Below, piece by piece: positions 51,761 to 60,142 of a DNA stretch of 64,000 bases. Every line of letters begins with the position of its first letter. Position 1 is the first letter of the stretch. Source of the DNA: UM-FILTER-40-17 sp032251335 (GTDB lineage: Bacteria; Bacteroidota; Bacteroidia; Flavobacteriales; Flavobacteriaceae); assembly GCA_032251335.1 (NCBI GenBank), contig JAVVDW010000004.1, positions 1-64,000 on the forward strand, given 5' to 3'. The notes under the pieces were generated by a model that did not search any database, had not been told where the DNA came from, and saw only the letters and a program-made list of their open reading frames with translations. Both the position numbers and the translations under genes were made by a program.

Positions 51761-53653
51761 ATGAGCGACGCCATCAAGCACGAATGTGGAATCGCATTGG
51801 TTCGTTTACTGAAACCGCTTTCTTATTACAAAGAAAAGTACGGCTCTGCTTTTTACGGCATCAATAAGATGTATTTGCTCATGGAAAAGCAGCACAATCG
51901 GGGTCAAGACGGCGCCGGTTTGGCAAGCATCAAACTAGATATGAAACCCGGCGAACGCTATATGAGTCGGATCAGGTCTAATCAAAGTCAACCCATAATC
52001 GATATTTTTTCTCAGATAAATGAGCGTATTCAGGGCGAACTGGACCTCAATCCCAATTTGCAAGACAATATAGAACTGCTGAAAAAAAACCTGCCTTACA
52101 TAGGCGAAGTTTATTTGGGACATGTGCGCTACGGCACTTTTGGCAAAAACAGCATTGAAAGTGTACATCCGTTTATTCGCCAAAATAATTGGATGCACCG
52201 AAACCTGATTGTTGCCGGAAATTTTAACATGACCAACGTCAATGAGCTGTTTAACAACCTCGTTGATTTGGGGCAACACCCAAAAGAAAAGACTGACACC
52301 ATCACCGTGATGGAAAAAATTGGCCATTTTTTAGACGATGAGGTGAGCAAGCTCTACAAAAAACTCAAAGAAAAAGGTTTTAGCAAAGTGCAAGCTTCAC
52401 CCGAAATTGTCAAAAAACTCAACGTAGCCAAAATACTCAGAAAAGCATCTAAGAACTGGGATGGCGGCTATGCCATGGTGGGCATGCTCGGTCACGGAGA
52501 CGCCTTCGTACTGAGAGATCCGTCCGGCATTCGTCCGGCATTTTACTTTCACAACGATGAAATTGCGGTAGTCACTTCCGAAAGACCCGCTATACAAACG
52601 GTTTTCAACGTGTCTTTGGAAGATGTACATGAGCTGCCTCCCGGAAAAGCTTTTATCGTAAAAAAATCCGGTGAAATTCAAATCAAAAATATCCTAAACG
52701 CCCAAGCGCGCAAAGCCTGTTCTTTTGAAAGAATTTATTTTTCCAGAGGCAACGACGCTTCTATTTACACAGAGCGAAAAGCTTTGGGGAAATATTTGTT
52801 TCCGGTAGTTTATGAGGCCATCGGACAAGATTTGCAGAACACGGTGTTCTCATACATACCAAATACGGCAGAAACTTCCTATCTGGGCATGGTTGAAGCT
52901 GCCAACGACTACCTCAATGAACAAAAAAAGCAGCTGATACTGAATCAGAAAGAAAAACTGGACGACACCCAACTGTCCAAAATTCTATCTACCAAAATTA
53001 GGAGTGAAAAAATTGCCATTAAAGACGTAAAACTGCGCACCTTCATCACGGAAGACAAGAGCCGCGACGACCTGGTAGCGCATGTGTACGACGTGACCTA
53101 TGGCGTTGTAAAACCTACCGACAACCTCGTGATGATAGACGACAGTATTGTACGCGGCACCACCTTGAAAAAAAGTATTTTAAAAATTCTGGACAGGCTG
53201 AAACCCAAAAACATCATTTTAGTATCTTCTGCACCACAAATTAGATTTCCGGACTGCTATGGCATTGATATGGCGCGTTTGGAAGACTTAATCGCCTTTA
53301 AAGCGACCTTGGAACTCTACATAGAAAATAAACGTTTTGAGGAAGTAGAATCGATTTACAAAAACTGCAAAAAAAGTTTAGAAACACCAGATGGCATCAA
53401 CCACGTGAAAGCGTTTTACGAACCCTTTACCGCACAGCAAATCTCCGATAAAATTGCAGCGATGATTAAAACGCCTGAAATTGGCGCAACAGTTAAAATT
53501 ATCTTTCAAACGGTTGAAGATTTGCACCGCTCATGTCCCGACCATTTGGGCGATTGGTACTTTACTGGAGACTACCCAACCCCCGGTGGCAATAGGGTGG
53601 CAAACCGCGCTTTTGTCAATTTTTACGAAGGAAATAAGGAAAGGGCTTACTGA
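51761..53653 (+). CDS. Long amidophosphoribosyltransferase-type protein (PurF family)
   Basis: A 630-residue member of the PurF family, larger than the usual 450-510. From ATG 51761 (M-S-D-A-I-K-H-E-C-G-I-A) the catalytic cysteine of the class II glutamine amidotransferase domain is residue 9, so a short propeptide would be removed. H-N-R-G-Q-D-G-A-G and G-H-V-R-Y-G-T (glutaminase domain) and the PRPP loop M-I-D-D-S-I-V-R-G-T-T are intact. Extra sequence lies between about residues 65 and 105 and after 150, and more at the C-terminus. It could be the PurF of this organism or a paralogue with another amine product. No other purF is in the window. A TTG start at 51752 would add three residues. 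Confidence 0.85.
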   Translation: MSDAIKHECGIALVRLLKPLSYYKEKYGSAFYGINKMYLLMEKQHNRGQDGAGLASIKLDMKPGERYMSRIRSNQSQPIIDIFSQINERIQGELDLNPNLQDNIELLKKNLPYIGEVYLGHVRYGTFGKNSIESVHPFIRQNNWMHRNLIVAGNFNMTNVNELFNNLVDLGQHPKEKTDTITVMEKIGHFLDDEVSKLYKKLKEKGFSKVQASPEIVKKLNVAKILRKASKNWDGGYAMVGMLGHGDAFVLRDPSGIRPAFYFHNDEIAVVTSERPAIQTVFNVSLEDVHELPPGKAFIVKKSGEIQIKNILNAQARKACSFERIYFSRGNDASIYTERKALGKYLFPVVYEAIGQDLQNTVFSYIPNTAETSYLGMVEAANDYLNEQKKQLILNQKEKLDDTQLSKILSTKIRSEKIAIKDVKLRTFITEDKSRDDLVAHVYDVTYGVVKPTDNLVMIDDSIVRGTTLKKSILKILDRLKPKNIILVSSAPQIRFPDCYGIDMARLEDLIAFKATLELYIENKRFEEVESIYKNCKKSLETPDGINHVKAFYEPFTAQQISDKIAAMIKTPEIGATVKIIFQTVEDLHRSCPDHLGDWYFTGDYPTPGGNRVANRAFVNFYEGNKERAY

Positions 53654-53778
53654 TTTTTACCGTTTATCGATTATTTGTGCATTTCATCTAAAAGTCAATT
53701 ACACATCCAAAAATGTTTTTACATTTGACCTATTACTATGGTTTTTTAAGTAAAGTTCATGGTAAAAATTTGGGGCAG

Positions 53779-53810
53779 GAAAGACGGTTAATAGCCGTCT
53801 TTCTTTTTTT
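53779..53810 (+). terminator. Intrinsic terminator after the long PurF gene
   Basis: GAAAGACGG (53779-53787) and CCGTCTTTC (53795-53803) form a 9-bp stem with a 7-nt loop, followed by seven T. It lies between convergent genes. On the minus strand it is not followed by a T-run. Confidence 0.85.
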
Positions 53811-53820
53811 ATATAAGCCT

Positions 53821-56646
53821 CTAATGCGCATCTAGCCAATTGTCTCCGGTGCCGATTTCCACCTCCAAAGGAATTTCTAACGCACAGGCATTTTCCATCT
53901 CTTTTTTCACCAAATTTTTTAAATCGTCCAATTCGGGTTTGTAAGCGTCAAAAACCAGTTCATCGTGAACCTGTAAAAGCATTTTTGATTGCATACCGCT
54001 TTGCACAAGTGCTGCATGTATGCGGATCATGGCTATTTTTATAATGTCTGCCGCACTTCCTTGTATGGGTGCGTTTACGGCGTTGCGCTCGGCAGCTCCT
54101 CTCACCACCTGATTGGCAGCGTTGATGTCGGGCAAGTACCTTCTTCGTCCCATAATGGTCTCTACAAAACCGTGTTTTCGGGCAAATTCGATTTGATGGC
54201 CGATGTAGGCCTTGAGCTTGGGGTAGGTTTCATAGTAAGTATCTATCAATTCTTTGGCCTGCGAACGCGACAGGTTTGTTTGGTTGCTCAAACCGAAGGC
54301 AGAAACGCCGTATATAATTCCAAAATTGACCGTTTTGGCGTGGCTGCGTTGTTCGCGGGTCACCTCTGATAGCGGCACATTGAAAACCTTTGCGGCTGTG
54401 GATGCGTGGATGTCTTCCTTGTTTTTAAAAGCTTCTATCATGTTGGTTTCTTTGCTCAAAGCTGCAATGATGCGCAATTCTATTTGAGAATAATCGGCTG
54501 CCAAAAGGACAAAATCGGTGTTTCTGGGAACAAAAGCCTTGCGCACTTGCCTGCCTCTTTCTGTCCGTATTGGGATATTCTGAAGGTTTGGGTTGTTGCT
54601 GCTCAACCTTCCGGTAGCAGCCACAGCTTGGCTATACACGGTGTGGATACGGCCGGTGTTTGGGTTGACTTCGTGTGGCAGCGCATCTACATAAGTACTT
54701 CTGAGTTTTTGTAGTTGTCTCCACTGCAGAATATTGGATACTATTTCGTGCTCCTTGGACAAATCTGAAAGTACATCTTCAGAGGTGGCGTATTGTCCTG
54801 TCTTGGTTTTTTTTGGTTTTTTGACGAGTTGCAATTTGTCAAACAAAATAGGCCCGAGTTGTTTGGGTGAAGACAGGTTGAAGGTTTCTCCTGCTTGTTC
54901 GTATATTTTTGTTTCCAACACATCTATGTCTTCGTTTAGCGCAGCTGAAAGTGAGGTTAATGCCGATGTATCCAATCGGATACCCTCTTTTTCCATATCG
55001 GCCAAAACGCGAATCAGCGGTGCTTCAATATCATCAAAAATCTTTTTGACTTTTCTCTTCTCGAGTTCGGGTTCAAAAACGGCTTTGAGCTGTAAGGTAA
55101 TGTCGGCGTCTTCTGCGGCGTATTCCGTTTGTAATTTTATATCCACATAGCGCATAGAACCTTGATTTTTTCCTTTTTTTCCAATCAAAGTTTCTATAGA
55201 AACAGGTTGGTAATTGAGATAGGTTTCCGCCAAAATATTCATGTTGTGACGCATATCCGGATTGATGAGGTAATGCGCCAACATCGTGTCAAAAAGTTTT
55301 CCTTTGACTTCGATGTTGTAATTGGAGAGCACTTTTAGGTCGTATTTTAGGTTTTGCCCAACCTTTTCTATGGTTTCATCATCAAAAAAAGGTTTGAAAA
55401 AACAAATGGTTTTTTGTGCCTCATCTCTATTTTCAGGTATGGGCACGTAGTAGCCTTTCCCTTTTGCCCAACTAAAAGAGATACCCACTAAGGAAGCTTG
55501 AAGGCTGTCTAGGCTCGTGGTTTCGGTATCAAAACACACCACTTTTTGTTTGCACAGGTTTTGAAGCAACATACTGCGGGCGGTTTCTGTATCTGCACAT
55601 TGATAAAAATGTGGCGTGGTTTCAAGACTCTGATAGCCCTGCACGGTTTCGGGCGTTTGGCTGTGCGGCACATCAAACATGTCAATCTGTTGTCCTGATG
55701 CAACCGGTTCTGAGGCATTTTCTTTATCTTGAGAAAGTGTTTTTGAAGTTTCCGAATTTTGTATGCTAAATGTTTTGAGCAAATTATCCGAAAGTTGCCT
55801 AAATTCTAATTCTTTAAAGATGTTCAAGACCGCTTCAATATCGGGTGTGTTAAGTTCGTAGTCTTTTTCGTGAAACGCCACCGGTACATCCAAGAGAATT
55901 CTGGCCAATGTTTTAGAGAGTTTACCTTGCTCTGCATGCGACTCTATGTTCTCCCTGAGTTTGCCTTTGAGCTTGTGGGTGTTGGCAAGCAGGTTTTCCA
56001 TGGAACCGAATTCTTTTAATAATTTTTTGGCTGTCTTCTCGCCTACGCCGGGCAAACCGGGGATGTTATCTACGGCATCGCCCATCATGCCCAAAAAGTC
56101 GATGACTTGCTCGGGTCGTTCTACTTCAAATTTTTCTTGCACTTCTTTGATGCCCCAAATTTCAATTCCGTTACCCATTCGCGCCGGTCTGTACACAAAA
56201 ATATTCTCCGATACCAATTGTGCAAAGTCTTTATCGGGCGTTACCATATAAGTTTGATAGCCTTGTTTTTCGGCCTGTTTGGCCAAGGTGCCAATGATGT
56301 CGTCTGCTTCGTAACCGGGCTTGACCACCACCGGAATATGCATCGCTTTGAGGATGTCTTGTATGTATGGAATGGCCACTTTTATCGCATCGGGGGTTTC
56401 ATCTCGGTTGGCCTTATAGTCGGGGAAAATCTCTAAGCGTGCCTGACTTCCTTCTTTGTCGAAAGCCACGGCCAAATGGTCTGGTTTTTCACGTTTGATT
56501 ACATCCAAAAGCGAATTCATGAACCCCATAATTGCTGAGGTATTCAGCCCTTTGGAATTGATACGCGGGTTTTTAATAAATGCGTAGTAGCCTCTAAATA
56601 TAAGCGCATAGGCATCGAGCAGGAAGAGTTTTTTGGAATCTGACAT
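53821..56646 (-). CDS. polA: DNA polymerase I
   Basis: A 941-residue protein with three domains: N-terminal 5'-3' exonuclease (L-L-D-A-Y-A-L-I-F-R-G, N-I-P-G-L-P-G-V-G-E-K-T-A), a 3'-5' exonuclease-type middle that keeps the acidic signature F-D-T-E-T-T-S-L, and the polymerase domain (A-A-D-Y-S-Q-I-E-L-R, N-F-G-I-I-Y-G, Q-V-H-D-E-L-V-F). The exonuclease acids suggest active proofreading. It fills gaps in repair and removes RNA primers. The gene is single. Confidence 0.97.
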   Translation of the reverse strand: MSDSKKLFLLDAYALIFRGYYAFIKNPRINSKGLNTSAIMGFMNSLLDVIKREKPDHLAVAFDKEGSQARLEIFPDYKANRDETPDAIKVAIPYIQDILKAMHIPVVVKPGYEADDIIGTLAKQAEKQGYQTYMVTPDKDFAQLVSENIFVYRPARMGNGIEIWGIKEVQEKFEVERPEQVIDFLGMMGDAVDNIPGLPGVGEKTAKKLLKEFGSMENLLANTHKLKGKLRENIESHAEQGKLSKTLARILLDVPVAFHEKDYELNTPDIEAVLNIFKELEFRQLSDNLLKTFSIQNSETSKTLSQDKENASEPVASGQQIDMFDVPHSQTPETVQGYQSLETTPHFYQCADTETARSMLLQNLCKQKVVCFDTETTSLDSLQASLVGISFSWAKGKGYYVPIPENRDEAQKTICFFKPFFDDETIEKVGQNLKYDLKVLSNYNIEVKGKLFDTMLAHYLINPDMRHNMNILAETYLNYQPVSIETLIGKKGKNQGSMRYVDIKLQTEYAAEDADITLQLKAVFEPELEKRKVKKIFDDIEAPLIRVLADMEKEGIRLDTSALTSLSAALNEDIDVLETKIYEQAGETFNLSSPKQLGPILFDKLQLVKKPKKTKTGQYATSEDVLSDLSKEHEIVSNILQWRQLQKLRSTYVDALPHEVNPNTGRIHTVYSQAVAATGRLSSNNPNLQNIPIRTERGRQVRKAFVPRNTDFVLLAADYSQIELRIIAALSKETNMIEAFKNKEDIHASTAAKVFNVPLSEVTREQRSHAKTVNFGIIYGVSAFGLSNQTNLSRSQAKELIDTYYETYPKLKAYIGHQIEFARKHGFVETIMGRRRYLPDINAANQVVRGAAERNAVNAPIQGSAADIIKIAMIRIHAALVQSGMQSKMLLQVHDELVFDAYKPELDDLKNLVKKEMENACALEIPLEVEIGTGDNWLDAH

Positions 56647-56753
56647 CAGTTTAATTGTTTTGGTAAATGTACAATTTTGAACGCAAATGATGCCGTGCGA
56701 TGATACCGCGTTAAAAGTTTCTCAAATGCAAAAAAGTCAAACGCCTTAGCCCT

Positions 56754-56761
56754 TATATTTG
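56754..56761 (+). promoter_or_regulatory. Promoter -7 box TATATTTG of the metallophosphoesterase gene
   Basis: An exact TAnnTTTG match 25 bases before ATG 56787. Confidence 0.5.
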
Positions 56762-56786
56762 CGATATTTACTAACTAATCTTATTC

Positions 56787-58016
56787 ATGCGTTTGTTTTT
56801 TTTCGCAATATTCTTACTCCTGATTGAAATTTACGCCTATCAAGCTTTCCGAACGGCCACGCAAAACAAATATGTCCGTTGGGTTTATCTTATTGTATCT
56901 CTGTTCGTTCTCGTTTATTTTATACACAGCCTTTACACCTTTGATCGCAGCTTGGGGCAGACCAACAAAACCCTTTACGCTTTTGGTATTTTCCTCACTT
57001 TTTTGATTCCAAAACTCTTATTGACAGTCATGATGCTCGGTGAAGACATCTTCCGATTCACAGAAAGTGTCTTCAAACGTTTTGTGTTTAATTCGGGAGA
57101 AGAAAGAATCCAATTTTTAGTAGCGCGACGTAAATTTTTAAGCCAACTGGCTTTGGGTGCCGCTGCCTTGTCTTTTATATCTGTTTTGTACGGAATAATC
57201 AAAGGGAAATATGATTTCAGAATATTGAAGCACACCCTCTATTTTGATGACCTTCCGGAGACATTTGACGGTTTCGTCATCAAACAAATATCCGATTTGC
57301 ACAGCGGAAGTTTTGACAATAAAGAAAAAATAAAATACGGCGTACAGCTGATAGACAGTATTGCGGCCGATCTGATGGTTTTTACCGGAGACATTGTAAA
57401 TACCCGCGCCGAAGAGATGCATCCGTGGATTGAAATGTTTGCACAAATACAAACGCCTACCTATGGGAAGTTTGCCGTTTTGGGCAACCACGATTACGGC
57501 GAATATGTGTCTTGGCCATCGCAGGCACACAAAGAAGATAATTTTAATGCCATCAAAAAATTATATGCGCAAATAGGGCATCAATTACTGCTCAACGAAC
57601 ATGTTTTTATCGAAAAAAATGGCGCACGCTTGGCTTTGGTAGGCGTAGAAAACTGGGGTCGAAATTTTAAACAAGCCGGAGATTTAGAACTCGCATCTGC
57701 CGGACTTACCGAAAAAGACTTTAAAATATTGCTTTCTCATGACCCTTCACATTGGGACGAAGAAGTAAAGAACCATCCCAAAAACTTTCAGCTTACACTC
57801 AGCGGGCATACCCACGGTTTACAGTTTGGCATAGAAATTCCGGGTTTTTTAAAATGGAGTCCGGTTCAATATGTGTATAAACAGTGGGCCGGAATTTACG
57901 CACACCACCAACGTCTGATTAACGTCAACAGAGGTTTTGGGTTTCATGCCTATTCGGGCAGGGTTGGTATTTGGCCGGAGATAACGGAAATTACTTTGAG
58001 AAGGAAAGAACTGTGA
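56787..58016 (+). CDS. Membrane-anchored metallophosphoesterase
   Basis: A 409-residue protein. The first 150 residues contain about four membrane helices, and the rest is a calcineurin-type phosphoesterase with I-S-D-L-H-S-G, T-G-D-I-V-N-T, L-G-N-H-D-Y-G-E, L-S-H-D-P and L-S-G-H-T-H-G-L-Q, providing a two-metal site. It resembles YkuE-type phosphohydrolases and UDP-2,3-diacylglucosamine-pyrophosphatase relatives. The substrate may be a lipid or cyclic nucleotide and is not fixed by sequence. Confidence 0.9.
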   Translation: MRLFFFAIFLLLIEIYAYQAFRTATQNKYVRWVYLIVSLFVLVYFIHSLYTFDRSLGQTNKTLYAFGIFLTFLIPKLLLTVMMLGEDIFRFTESVFKRFVFNSGEERIQFLVARRKFLSQLALGAAALSFISVLYGIIKGKYDFRILKHTLYFDDLPETFDGFVIKQISDLHSGSFDNKEKIKYGVQLIDSIAADLMVFTGDIVNTRAEEMHPWIEMFAQIQTPTYGKFAVLGNHDYGEYVSWPSQAHKEDNFNAIKKLYAQIGHQLLLNEHVFIEKNGARLALVGVENWGRNFKQAGDLELASAGLTEKDFKILLSHDPSHWDEEVKNHPKNFQLTLSGHTHGLQFGIEIPGFLKWSPVQYVYKQWAGIYAHHQRLINVNRGFGFHAYSGRVGIWPEITEITLRRKEL

Positions 58017-58112
58017 TTTTCTCAGTACATAAGCTACTGATTAGATATATTTTATAATTATATTTGTGTACTCAATTCCTTTGCTTTACATTTATATTAT
58101 AAAACATAATTT

Positions 58113-58409
58113 ATGTCCAAGTTTGGCGAACTTTTAGACATTGAAGTGCCGGTTTTGTTTAATTTTTATACAGACTGGAACGAATCTTCTACCCTGATGC
58201 ACAACGTACTGCGCGATGTTGCCGCTGCCGTGGGCGACAAGGGAAAAGTGATAAAAATAGATGTGGATAAAAATCCACAACTCGCTGAGGCACTTCGCAT
58301 CAAAACCTTACCCACCAGTATCATTTACAAAAACGGCGAAATGAAGTGGCGACAGTCAGGCGAATTAGATGCGAATACTTTAATTGTGTTGATGCAAACG
58401 CATCTTTAG
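58113..58409 (+). CDS. Thioredoxin-fold protein without the CxxC motif
   Basis: A 98-residue protein matches a thioredoxin fold along its length: V-P-V-L-F-N-F-Y-T-D-W (strand and turn before the active site), K-V-I-K-I-D-V-D-K-N-P (middle), T-L-P-T-S-I-I-Y-K-N-G (cis-proline region) and G-E-L-D-A-N-T-L at the end. Where W-C-G-P-C would be, it reads W-N-E-S-S, so no redox dithiol exists, and the sequence has no cysteine at all. A binding or structural role is likely. It ends with a 4-base overlap onto the convergent scoB. A TATATTTG box (58059-58066) lies upstream. Confidence 0.88.
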   Translation: MSKFGELLDIEVPVLFNFYTDWNESSTLMHNVLRDVAAAVGDKGKVIKIDVDKNPQLAEALRIKTLPTSIIYKNGEMKWRQSGELDANTLIVLMQTHL

Positions 58410-59059
58410 ATGTGCATCTCCGGTATGTCCCCGGATACGATCAATGTGCCTTCTGTGGCCTTTTCTATTTGAGATACAGATACGCCGGGCGCTCTTTCCA
58501 AAAGTTTAAAACCCTCGGGTGTAATTTCCAGAACCGCCAGATCCGTGACTACTTTTTTGACACAGCCCACACCGGTAAGCGGAAGGCTGCAACGCTTTAG
58601 CAACTTAGATTCGCCTGCCCGATTGGTATGCATCATGGCAACGATAATATTTTCTGCAGAAGCCACCAAATCCATAGCCCCACCCATGCCTTTAACCATT
58701 TTTCCGGGAATTTTCCAGTTGGCAATATCGCCGTTTTGTGCAACTTCCATAGCACCAAGTATGGTCAGATCTACATGTTTGCCGCGTATCATGGAAAAAC
58801 TCATCGCCGAATCAAAAAAAGAAGCACCCGGCAAAGTGGTGATGGTTTGTTTGCCGGCATTAATTAAGTCGGGGTCTTCTTCTCCTTCAAAAGGAAAAGG
58901 TCCCATGCCCAAAACACCGTTTTCACTTTGAAATTCGACCGAGATACCCGAAGGGATATAATTGGCAACCAAAGTAGGAATCCCGATACCCAAATTTACA
59001 AAGTAACCGTCTTTGAGTTCTTGTGCAATTCGTTTAGCTATGCCGTTTTTGTCTAACAT
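58406..59059 (-). CDS. scoB: 3-oxoacid CoA-transferase subunit B
   Basis: A 217-residue beta subunit of a family I CoA-transferase (succinyl-CoA:acetoacetate type). The catalytic glutamate is in F-Q-S-E-N-G-V-L-G-M-G-P. The N-terminal V-N-L-G-I-G-I-P-T-L-V-A is typical. With scoA it would pass CoA between acids in ketone body or acetoacetate metabolism. Here it is separated from scoA by 302 bases, although these two genes usually abut. Confidence 0.93.
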   Translation of the reverse strand: MLDKNGIAKRIAQELKDGYFVNLGIGIPTLVANYIPSGISVEFQSENGVLGMGPFPFEGEEDPDLINAGKQTITTLPGASFFDSAMSFSMIRGKHVDLTILGAMEVAQNGDIANWKIPGKMVKGMGGAMDLVASAENIIVAMMHTNRAGESKLLKRCSLPLTGVGCVKKVVTDLAVLEITPEGFKLLERAPGVSVSQIEKATEGTLIVSGDIPEMHI

Positions 59060-59361
59060 TTTATTGATTTGAAGATTTAAAGATTTAAGAATTTAAAGAT
59101 TAAAAGATTTTGGGGGTTTTTTAAAATATTGAAATTTGGATAGAGAAGTATTTGGAAACTATTTTTTTGAAATAACTAATAAACTGAATTAAGTTTGTCT
59201 AGCATAGCTTTATCGGGTTTCGGGAGAAAAGTTGAATTTTAACAGAGTTCCTTTCCATATTGTAATTCGTCTGCTTCTTTTGCCGCTATTTTGAATTTAT
59301 GAATAAAATCTGTTTTACGCTCTGCATTTTGATTATTTAGAAATCATCCATTTTCAAATCT
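59060..59361. other. Interruption between scoA and scoB with flanking A/T repeats
   Basis: This 302-base stretch holds a gene remnant (separate entry). Left end 59066-59108: near-tandem ATTTAAAG-type units (GATTTGAAGATTTAAAGATT and on). Right end 59351-59371: TTTTCAAATCTTCAAATT, which reads AATTTGAAGATTTG on the other strand. The flanks are thus roughly inverted copies of each other around the remnant. Confidence 0.6.
59239..59343 (-). pseudogene. Remnant of a four-helix-bundle (IVP-like) gene
   Basis: A leftward frame open from 59343 to a stop at 59239-59241 reads N-Q-N-A-E-R-K-T-D-F-I-H-K-F-K-I-A, then A-K-E-A-D-E-L-Q-Y-G. This resembles the helix Q-S-K-x-D-F-I-x-K-x-x-I-A-x-K-E-x-x-E-x-x-Y-W of the four-helix-bundle family related to 23S rRNA intervening-sequence proteins. 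It has no start codon, ends early, and nothing comparable continues in frame, so it is a decayed fragment. The resemblance is judged by eye. Confidence 0.4.
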
Positions 59362-60066
59362 TCAAATTATCTTTCTCCTCACCGTTCGCTGCTCTATTCT
59401 TTTCTCGTAATGCTTGCCTTGAAAAATGCGTTGTACAAAAATACCGGGGATGTGTATTTGGTTAGGGTCTAAAGCACCGGCAGGTACCAATTCTTCTACT
59501 TCTGCAATGGTTATTTTGGAGGCACCGCACATACACGGGTTAAAATTTCGCGCTGTGCCTTTAAAAATCAAGTTGCCGGCTTCGTCACCTTTCCAAGCTT
59601 TAACGATGGAAAAATCAGACACAAAAGCGTGTTCCAATATGTGCATTTTTCCTTCAAAATCGCGTACCTCTTTGCCTTCTGCAACCTCCGTTCCGTAACC
59701 GGCCGGCGTGTAAAAGGCCGGAATACCCGCTTGGGCAGCCCTGCATCTTTCTGCCAATGTGCCTTGCGGAATGAGTTCTACGTCCAATTCGCCACTGAGC
59801 ATCTGACGCTCAAACTCATCGTTTTCGCCAACATAGGAGGAAATCATTTTTTTGATTTGATTGTGTTGTAGCAACAAACCCAAACCAAAATCATCAACAC
59901 CAGCGTTGTTTGAAATACAGGTGAGGTTTTTGATGCCCAATCTAACCAACTCTTGGATGGCATTCTCAGGAATACCACACAAACCAAATCCGCCGAGCAT
60001 CAGCGTGGCACCATCAAAAAGTCCTGACAGGGCTTCTTTGGGTCCGGAAACCGTTTTTAGAATCAT
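59362..60066 (-). CDS. scoA: 3-oxoacid CoA-transferase subunit A
   Basis: A 234-residue alpha subunit of the family I CoA-transferase. G-A-T-L-M-L-G-G-F-G-L-C-G-I-P-E-N near residue 18 is the conserved glycine-rich loop; the middle has G-Y-G-T-E-V-A-E-G-K-E. The C-terminal basic tail matches family members. Normally it is cotranscribed directly with scoB, but a 302-base interruption lies between them here. PBP1A lies upstream in the same direction, 76 bases away. Confidence 0.93.
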   Translation of the reverse strand: MILKTVSGPKEALSGLFDGATLMLGGFGLCGIPENAIQELVRLGIKNLTCISNNAGVDDFGLGLLLQHNQIKKMISSYVGENDEFERQMLSGELDVELIPQGTLAERCRAAQAGIPAFYTPAGYGTEVAEGKEVRDFEGKMHILEHAFVSDFSIVKAWKGDEAGNLIFKGTARNFNPCMCGASKITIAEVEELVPAGALDPNQIHIPGIFVQRIFQGKHYEKRIEQRTVRRKII

Positions 60067-60142
60067 TTTTAAATTTACTTTGTTATAAAATTACGAATTT
60101 TCTAAAACAAAGTATCGGATTTGGGATTTTTTTGAGAGTTCT

